A stretch of 52,619 nucleotides of DNA from the NCBI GenBank assembly GCA_002812745.2, contig NCSJ02000299.1, positions 1-52,619 of the forward strand, given 5' to 3'. This DNA is from Scytalidium lignicola (Eukaryota; Ascomycota; Leotiomycetes). Positions 45,849-52,619 of the stretch are shown here, piece by piece. The notes beneath the pieces were generated by a model, which saw nothing but the letters and a program-made list of their open reading frames with translations, did not search any database and was not told the origin of the DNA. Each line of letters starts with the position of its first letter. The first letter of the stretch is position 1. The position numbers and the translations under genes are program-made.

Positions 45849-47033
45849 TCATATACTGCTCATCCGGCTCGCTCGTGGTGTCCTTTGGTGATCAAACCAA
45901 TCGTTCAACTGTTCAACCAGGCCAGGTAAGACTTTGTCTGTTGCCATTTCAACCCTAACGCCAAATTCTCCTTCTTGAGCTGATGGTAGACCTTGGAAGA
46001 ACGCATCCTCTCCCCTGACACCACCGAGGTTCAAGATTCCAATTGGCATGCCCCTATCCATGGCTCGTCTCGCAAGTCTCCACGCCGAGTATGTAGCCAG
46101 AGATGATCCCATAACCAGCAGCCTTCCAGATGCATCGATTGCTTGTTCAGCCGCCCCCTTCACTTTCGGAGCTATGCTCTCTCCAAACATTACCACCGCA
46201 GGTTTAAGTATTCCAGCTGTGCTCGAAGGCTTCCAAGCACCGTCTTGATCAACCTCGACCGTAGTCTTCGTCCCATCAGGTGTAGTTGGCGGGTTCGCCA
46301 AACAATGAGGGCAAGCAGGATATCTAAAGGTAGAGTATTGAGCACCAGGAAGATCTACATCACCATCTGGGTTCGTCTTAATCCCCCTCGCACGACGCTC
46401 CTCTGGATTCTCTGTGCTCAGTGCTCCCGAGGCGAGCGCTTCTTCTAGGAAGGCCGCCCATGCCGGATTTAACCTGGCAAGGTATTCTTGGAATTCCTCA
46501 CGAGGCAGTTCACTGTGACAATTGACACAGATCAACGCACGAAGGTACCCGTGTAGTTCAAGAGTTGGGACACGCGGATGGGCAATTGAGTGGAACGAGT
46601 CAACATTTTGCGTGATAACGCTCCTCACAATACCTAGAGCGCCTAGATCTCCAACAGCATAGTGTGCAGCATTTGGCTTCGCGTTGCGCAGATGAGGCCA
46701 TCCCAAGAAACTGCGTGCCCAATATCTCCTCCTCGCCTCGTGTTTCTCTAGAAATTCATGGTAGTAAATTGGGCGATACGTCTTGTTCACCCTGTATGTG
46801 CCATTTTTGCCGCGGTAATCAGCAAGTCCTGAAGCCACCGAGATACCTGCCCCAGATAGTATCACCGTTGATTGCGGATCGGAGGATCCTGGATGCAGGA
46901 ATGGAGAAGGTGGGGCTGTAAGGAAGGACGATAATGCTGCGATGGCACCAGTTGCCGTGTTAGCATTGCGTGGGATAATACTTGGTGCCGGAAGTAGACC
47001 CGTGTAGGGAATTCTCATAAGAGGGCTTTGCAT
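45849..47033 (-). CDS. SIRT4-like sirtuin (NAD-dependent protein deacylase)
   Basis: Single-exon, 394 aa. NAD-binding GAGISVASGLADYRG starts at 61. The SIRT4-type block RRRYWARSFLGWPHLRNAKP is at about 101-120. TQNVD (141-145) and catalytic His161 (LELHG) follow. Zinc Cys pairs are CVNC (169-172) and CPHC (241-244), and the Rossmann end is LLVMGSSLATYSAWRLARR. Class II sirtuins are usually mitochondrial and act as deacylases or ADP-ribosyltransferases. The N-terminus (Arg-containing, no acidic residue for about 50 positions) could be a presequence. The loop between the Cys pairs is 68 residues, longer than I recall for animal SIRT4 (about 47), with an extra Glu/Arg-rich segment. The start is the first ATG in frame. 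It is divergent from the MMT-type transporter. Confidence 0.92.
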   Translation of the reverse strand: MQSPLMRIPYTGLLPAPSIIPRNANTATGAIAALSSFLTAPPSPFLHPGSSDPQSTVILSGAGISVASGLADYRGKNGTYRVNKTYRPIYYHEFLEKHEARRRYWARSFLGWPHLRNAKPNAAHYAVGDLGALGIVRSVITQNVDSFHSIAHPRVPTLELHGYLRALICVNCHSELPREEFQEYLARLNPAWAAFLEEALASGALSTENPEERRARGIKTNPDGDVDLPGAQYSTFRYPACPHCLANPPTTPDGTKTTVEVDQDGAWKPSSTAGILKPAVVMFGESIAPKVKGAAEQAIDASGRLLVMGSSLATYSAWRLARRAMDRGMPIGILNLGGVRGEDAFFQGLPSAQEGEFGVRVEMATDKVLPGLVEQLNDWFDHQRTPRASRMSSI

Positions 47034-47390
47034 TATTATCACAAGACATCGAGCTGGTCCTGATCAACGAGGTTGAGTTTAAGGACCTGACTGCATTGGA
47101 TCTGCGTGTGGGGCATCGGCGGCCTCCAATCCAAGCCATCCATGCAAATATGTAGCTAACCGCGTTCCCGTGGTTCCGCACGATCAACCATTTTGGATAC
47201 GGTAACGTTTGCATACATTTTTTTTAATAAAACTTCGCAGCAAGCCCGCCAGCTCTGCAATATCCACGAGACATCCGATTCGCATGCACCCGCTCTTCCC
47301 TAAGCGTTGCTCTTCCTGGAGGTCACAGGTTCGGCCATCCAGAGGTACTGTCCTGACGCACTGGTCGCCTTCGCACCTCCAGATTGATTG
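47034..47390. promoter_or_regulatory. Shared divergent promoter sirtuin / MMT-type transporter
   Basis: 357 bp separate the two start codons. An uninterrupted T run (47219-47225) followed by AATAAAA lies near the middle. No further motif is convincing. Both flanking products are predicted to be mitochondrial. Confidence 0.45.
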
Positions 47391-48886
47391 ATGTCGTTCC
47401 GCTGTGCACCCAGAGGGACGCGCTCGTTAAAGCCTGTCGCGCTCAGTACGGCCTCCTGGTTGAAGACACATCAACCACAACTCCATCCTCACCAAACCCG
47501 GATTTTGCGGACTGCTGCTTTTGCTTCTGCGACTGTTCGTCCATGTAAACAAGCATCCCACTTTCCAGGACAAAATTTCCCTTACTTTCAATCATATACA
47601 AATAATTACGCTGCTGGAATCCGTCCAACAATGGCTGCTCTCTCACAAACGCAGACACGCGCCCACATGGGCCACTCCCACCACCACCATCACCATGATA
47701 ATACATATCTAATCTCATCTAATAAGAAGGATGCCGGCGTTCGCATAACACGAATTGGTCTTTACTCGAATCTCGGCATGGCAATAGCAAAAGGAGTAGG
47801 TGGTTATTGTTTCAACTCGCAGTCCATGATAGCAGATGCATGGCATAGTTTGTCGGATCTGGGGAGCGATATCTTAACCCTTGCTACTGTTTCATGGAGC
47901 TTAAGGCCGCCAACCGCAAAGTTTCCTGTTGGGTTTGGGAAAGTAGAGAGTTTAGGCTCCCTAGGGGTTAGTAGTATGCTGCTCTTCGGAGGATGCTTCA
48001 TGTGCTTGAATAGCTGTGAGCTCTTATACGCCCATTGGTTTCTCGATGCTCATGCTGCTGCGGAACTAGCCATGCATGCCCATGGTCATTCACATAGCCA
48101 TGTGCACGCTGGACCAAGTTTACATGCTGCCTGGTTAGCTGCCGGTACTGTTCTGGTTAAGGAATGGTTATACCAAGCAAGTAGGTCTAGACGATGACTG
48201 ATATGTGGCTTAAAAATTGCTAACGTTTTATAATAGCCATTAAAGTTGCGAAAGAACGAAAGTCGACTGTCCTTGCTTCTAATGCCATCCATCATCGAGT
48301 CGATTCCCTCACCGGCGTCGTTACATTGTTCGCTATTCTGGGCGCTAATTTCTTACATGATGCAGCATGGTTAGACCCTGTTGGTGGTTTCCTTATATCG
48401 CTTTTGGTTATCAATGCGGGTTGGGGAAATACGGTATCTGCGCTATATGAACTGGCAGACAAAGGACTTGATGATGAGATCAAGGCTTCAGTCAGTAAGC
48501 ATGCGAGGAAAGCATTAGCTACTATGAAGGATGGGTCGCAAATTGAGTTACGCGATGTACAAGGCGTCAAATCTGGCCAGAACTACTTGATAGATCTAGA
48601 GCTGGCAATTCCTGAGAAATGGACGGTAGGGGACGCGAAAGAAATTGAGGACAACGTTCGGGCGGCCGTGGGATCAAAAGTTCGAGGAGCTCGGAGAGTT
48701 AAAATACGCTTCGTCCCAAAGGGCATTTGGAAAGATGATGAGACCTCCCTCTTTGATGAGTTTATTCCTGGCAATGTTAGCCCAAGATCAAGTCCAGAAC
48801 CCGAGGAGGAGCACAACCACGATCATGACCATGATCTTGATCACGAGCATCCACACACAAACGGAAACGTGAAGAAGTCGCAATAG
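47391..48886 (+). CDS. Mitochondrial cation diffusion facilitator (MMT1/MMT2-like)
   Basis: Predicted 479 aa from exons 47391-48180 and 48237-48886 around a 56-nt intron (GTAGGT, GCTAAC). The N-terminal 80 residues are basic with no acidic residue (MSFRCAPRGTRSLKPVALS), i.e. a mitochondrial presequence. The CDF membrane domain spans about 118-330 with metal-site helices DAWHSLSDLGSD (149-160) and HHRVDSLTG. The cytosolic-type C-terminal domain follows (RDVQGVKSGQNYLIDLEL). Histidine-rich stretches flank the domain: HMGHSHHHHHHD (about 92-103), HAHGHSHSHVHAG (about 229-241) and a C-terminal HNHDHDHDLDHEHPH. Yeast Mmt1/2 move iron out of mitochondria; zinc or manganese transport is possible here given the His loops. 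An internal Met81 could give a form without the presequence. Confidence 0.88.
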
Positions 48887-49331
48887 ACATTACACTGTAT
48901 ACAGATGGCATTTCAGGCGTTTTGGAATTGGCATTTGAAGGAGGCGTTCAGGGGCTTGATTGCCTTGTATAGTACAAACCTACTTGAGGGTACCACTTAC
49001 CGCAATCTGGCTAAAGAGGTTGATATTTCTCTGTTGCATAGAAAGTATTTCAATAAAAGTTTCTTTGGCGTTCGTTTCCACTGCGTCATTGGTTACATTT
49101 TCTCTTATTGGTGCGCCTAACCTTCCTTTGTCTTGTGGGTTTTTTCAGCCTCGTTTAGGCTAATTACCGCTCGAGCTACCTGGTCACTCACTCGTGGTCA
49201 GAAAACGCCCCGCCATGCCACCTTTCGGGTTATTACCTTCTAGATTTTGCAAAAAATATCTTCGTTGACTGATGGTACGACATTTCCTAGATTAATTGTA
49301 TAGATTTTATGAAGTTGTCTGTAATACTATC
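48887..49331. promoter_or_regulatory. Intergenic: 3' end of MMT gene and promoter of xylulokinase
   Basis: 445 bp between tandem genes. An open frame (48905-49120) has no coding features. No TATA or repeat is convincing. Confidence 0.4.
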
Positions 49332-51164
49332 ATGTCCGACGAAAATAGTTCTCTCTATTTGGGCTTCGACCTATCAACCCAGCAGCTTAAAGGTACCTCT
49401 CTGTCAATGACGTGCAGGCTACTATTATGATATCACATCGCTAACAATTTCCCAGCAATTGTCATCACCTCCGATTTAAAAGTGCTATATGAGGCCAAAG
49501 TTGATTTCGATGCTGACCTTTCCAAATATGACATCAAGAAAGGAGTCCATGTCAATGAGGCCGAAAGTGAAGTTTATGCTCCAGTAGCCATGTGGCTGGA
49601 AGCAGCCGATCTGGTTCTCCAACGGTTAAAAGAAAAAGGAACACCATTTGGGAGGATCAAGGGAATTTCTGGAGCTGGCCAACAACATGGAAGTGTTTAT
49701 TGGAGCAAGCAAGGCGAGGAGTTATTAGAAACGCTAAATCCAGAGCGCACACTCATAGACCAGCTGGCAGAGAAGGCTTTCGCTCATCCATTCAGTCCTA
49801 ATTGGCAGGATGCTAGTACACAGAAGGAGTGCGATGCCTTTGATGCAGAACTTGGCGGGGCAATGGAGCTTGCAAAGGTCACTGGCAGCAAGGCTCATCA
49901 TGTGAGATTCCCTCAGTAAAAGCACTCATTTCAGTAACTAACTCTGCCTCTACAGCGATTCACAGGGCCACAGATCATGCGTTTCCACAACAAGCATCCC
50001 GAGGTTTACCGTGCCACCTCAAGAATTACACTAGTCTCTTCATTTCTTGCATCCATCTTTCTCGGGCGCATCGCTCCGTTTGACATCAGTGATGTTTGTG
50101 GCATGAATCTATGGGACATAAATGCTGGCAAGTGGAGTGAACAATTGCTCAAATTAGCAGCTGGAGAAGATGGGTTAGAGTCTCTGAAGCAAAAGCTTGG
50201 AGACGTCAGAGAAGATGGAGGAGGTAGCATGGGTGCTATCTCCAAATACTTTGTGAGCCGGTACGGCTTCAATCCAGATTGTGGCATTGCCCCTTTTACA
50301 GGAGACAATCCTTCCACCATCCTCGCAATGCCTCTTCGACCGTTAGAGGCAATTGTTTCTCTCGGAACTTCAACCACTTTCCTCATGTCAACCCCTCACT
50401 ACGTCCCTGACCCGGCCTACCACTTCTTTAACCATCCAACTACCCCCGGTCTATACATGTTCATGCTCTGCTATAAGAATGGTGGGCTTGCTAGAGAGAA
50501 GATCCGCGATGCGCTAGAAAAATCCCAAACAACTGACCCGTGGAAAAATTTCAACAGTGCGGCTACATCGACGCCACCGCTAGGTGTGAAGACTGGCACT
50601 GAGTCTGCCAAACTCGGTTTGTACTTCCCATTGCCAGAGATTGTCCCTAATGTCCGGGCTGGCACGTGGAGATACACTTGTAATCCCGATGGTACTAATT
50701 TGCAGGAATCGAAGGAAAAGTATACACCCGAAGAAGATGCACGAGTGATTGTTGAATCTCAGATCCTTTCTCTAAGACTTCGCTCCCAAAAGCTAGTCTC
50801 TAGTCCCGCTGAAGGCCTACCCCCTCAGCCACGACGTGTCTACCTAGTTGGCGGGGGATCACTGAATCCTGCAATTGCAGAAATTGCCGGTGAGGTGCTA
50901 GGTGGTACTGATGGTGTATATCGATTGGACGTTGGAGGCAATTCTTGTGCACTTGGTGGTGCCTATAAAGCTGCATGGGCAATAGAGAGGAAAGAAGGCG
51001 AGAGCTTTGAGGATTACATTGGAGCAAGGTGGAAAGAGAGTGAGGCTATTGTTAGGATGAATGATGGATATAGAAAAGATGTGTTCCACAAGTATGGAAA
51101 TGTGTTAGGAGCTTTTGAAGAGCTGGAGGGGAGGGTTTTGGCGGGAGAAGAGAGAAACCAGTAG
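49332..51164 (+). CDS. XKS1: D-xylulose kinase (FGGY family)
   Basis: Predicted 571 aa from exons 49332-49392, 49456-49901 and 49956-51164; introns are 63 and 54 nt with GTACCT and GTGAGA donors. The first exon supplies the phosphate-1 motif [24 protein letters not shown] and the PNWQDAST segment form the sugar-binding side, and [10 protein letters not shown] and [18 protein letters not shown] follow as in fungal xylulokinases. In the C-terminal lobe, [12 protein letters not shown] and [16 protein letters not shown] are the ATP-site motifs. The enzyme phosphorylates D-xylulose with ATP to D-xylulose 5-phosphate, feeding xylose and arabinose into the pentose phosphate pathway in the cytosol. 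Length equals the usual 570-600. No xylose reductase or xylitol dehydrogenase gene is in the window. Confidence 0.95.
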
Positions 51165-52475
51165 ATAGATTTGTATATGTTTGTATCTAGAATTAGGCAT
51201 GAATATATAGTCTCTTAGCCTTACAGCACAGCCCAAAAGAACAGAAACTTACCTGAATAAAATAGATTGAGTAAGGAACGGGTATTAATTCTTTCCGCGT
51301 TCCGGTGAAAGAAGGTTAGGCATGATACAGTGTATAGCAAGATCTATGAGAAGAGAACAGAATGGCATGGAGACTTGAGATCAAACCAATCTTAGGCTAA
51401 AAGCTTCTTCAAAATAAGGGACTATAGCTATATAGGCTCTCATTACGTATTACTGGTATTGTATACCATATTGCTGACAGCATATAAGTGAGTAGAAGTC
51501 ATAAATGGGTAGACGCAACATATTATGCTCGAACGACTTCTACCAAACAGAAAAGAAGTCGCAATGATATCCCACCTAAATTGTACTGTCTCTCTAGTTT
51601 CTCTATGCAGAACCAGCTAGATATTAATGACTTTTCCTTCCTTCGTTCATTTGTAACTTAAGATTGTTTGAATCCGTACATCTGTGGAGTATTGATAGAT
51701 AAAAGACATTAAGATGGAGCGTAAATCTAGATGCGAGAGGCGAGATGCGATCATCCCTTGTATAAACCTTCCAAAGGAGCATTACCCCGTTTACTCCTAG
51801 GAAATGTACGAGGGAAAAGCCTTAAGTTACTAGGTGAAAGAAGGATGACATAATAAGGGTAATTATGTTATAGCAGGAGATGACAAGTGATTCAAACAAA
51901 TTGTAGGTTTTTTTTAACATAAGTCGATTTCCTAGCTAGCTAATCATCAAGAACAGCTTTTAATCTACCGTTACAAGAAAATGCCAATCCCGAGACCATT
52001 CCAACCCAGAAGAGAGACAGAGAGAGACCGAAACTGGGCGCGACTCAGAATACCCCCACTCCTGAGCAGCTAGTTTTTCTGACGGACATGAAACGAAAGA
52101 CCTAGGTTTTTCGAAAATCGGAACATAGATTCAAAATAATAAAAGGGAAAAAGGGGGAATAAAGTACGGGTTTCAGTCCAAAAGTCATCCACGTCCACAC
52201 ATGCTTTTTCCGAAAAGGTCGAAATCACACTCGTGAGAGAGAGGGTAAGTTTGTTATAAAAAGAATTAAAATTTTTTTCAAGACGTCCTGTTGTAAACAC
52301 CACTAGGTGTTCCTAATTTTGGTTTTGCAAAACATATCTACCGATCCCTAGCATGACCTTTTCCCACTCCTTTGATCTGATCGTTTCCGTGACATACTAC
52401 CGCAGNTTTTTTGTNAAAAAAGACCTTCGCACTACATAGAGATAGTTTGTTGTTTTGCTGTGATGGCATGTGAGC
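51165..52475. other. Convergent intergenic region at the right end
   Basis: 1.3 kb of AT-rich sequence lies between xylulokinase and the RGG-protein gene, probably holding both 3'UTRs. Ns lie at 52406 and 52415, each before a homopolymer. Open frames here (e.g. 52070-52303) have no coding character. Confidence 0.4.
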
Positions 52476-52619
52476 CTATGATCCTAAGCTAGGGAAGGCG
52501 GTTGGATCATCAGTGTTGATGGATGTGCCAGCACCACCTCGGGGGCCGCCCCGGCCACCTCTGTAGGAGCCATCGCCGCGACGCGTCCTCGGGTTCCATC
52601 ACCACGTCCACGGTATTCA
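52476..52619 (-). CDS. 3' end of an RGG-rich protein (Stm1/HABP4-like?), partial
   Basis: The stop TAG is at 52476-52478, and the gene continues off the right edge. The last residues read GDGSYRGGRGGPRGGAG followed by TSINTDDPTAFPSLGS. An RGG box followed by a short acidic/FPSL end is reminiscent of the C-termini of fungal Stm1/hyaluronan-mRNA-binding-like ribosome-associated proteins; this is a weak match from memory. Upstream of about 52580 this frame meets a TGA, while the next frame continues the same Arg/Gly-rich composition (YRGRGDGTRGR). A one-base sequence error around 52578-52588 would join them. The true frame cannot be settled within the window. Confidence 0.4.

Noticed and set aside
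1..52619. Transposons, RIP-degraded repeats, CRISPR arrays or viral insertions
   Set aside because: No transposase, reverse transcriptase, long repeats or markedly AT-degraded islands were seen; intergenic regions are short and unremarkable.

Overview
The window is nuclear DNA of a filamentous ascomycete (Pezizomycotina). Genes are densely packed on both strands. Most introns are 46-75 nt, with GT...AG ends and CTAAC/CTGAT-type branch sites, and every recognisable protein is of fungal type. Abundant 2EXR-type proteins and the general gene set would fit Leotiomycetes (Helotiales), but that placement is a guess from memory. I see no transposon, rRNA, tRNA, CRISPR or prokaryotic element, and no secondary-metabolite cluster. 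Ten single Ns are present, each immediately before a homopolymer run. Two of them break real genes (LOS1 and separase) and look like assembly artefacts.

Layout, left to right: SEC39-like Dsl1-tether subunit (+, 227-3189); 2EXR-domain protein (+, 3694-4896); glutathione S-transferase (-, 5738-6568); branchpoint-bridging protein BBP/SF1 (+, 7587-9755); TMEM53/DUF829 alpha/beta-hydrolase (-, 10115-10963); Ark1/Prk1-type kinase (-, 11708-14902); a 1.8 kb divergent promoter region; MOT1 TBP-displacing ATPase (+, 16699-22628); tRNA 2'-phosphotransferase TPT1 (+, 23447-24710); rRNA-processing protein EFG1 (-, 25324-26275); SEA4/Mio GATOR2-type subunit (+, 26686-30048); exportin-T LOS1 (-, 30978-34257); a DnaJ-TPR co-chaperone of DNAJC7 type (-, 35343-37404), followed in frame after its stop by an open membrane-protein-like reading frame (35040-35342); separase ESP1 (-, 38333-44799); a small mitochondrial membrane protein (+, 45105-45768); a SIRT4-like sirtuin (-, 45849-47033); an MMT1/2-type mitochondrial cation transporter (+, 47391-48886); D-xylulose kinase (+, 49332-51164); and the 3' end of an RGG-rich protein (-, 52476 to the right edge).

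These are mostly housekeeping genes of RNA metabolism (BBP, TPT1, EFG1, LOS1), transcription (MOT1), membrane traffic and nutrient signalling (SEC39, ARK1, SEA4), cell division (ESP1), and mitochondrial or carbon metabolism (sirtuin, MMT, xylulokinase). There is no operon; functional links between neighbours are at most promoter sharing. Divergent pairs with short shared promoters are EFG1/SEA4, ESP1/small mitochondrial protein, and sirtuin/MMT. I reconstructed exon structures by joining reading frames at splice consensus sites; in every complete gene the exon lengths sum to a multiple of three (in LOS1 and ESP1 after ignoring one N each).

Most worth a second look: (i) the in-frame, stop-free hydrophobic extension after the DnaJ-TPR stop codon; (ii) the BBP gene, whose own introns include the only stop-free, multiple-of-three intron in the window and another packed with five CTAAC branchpoint-like sites around a perfect hairpin; (iii) three CACGTG E-boxes in 86 bp across the MOT1 micro-exon region; (iv) the N/homopolymer artefacts that split LOS1 and ESP1.
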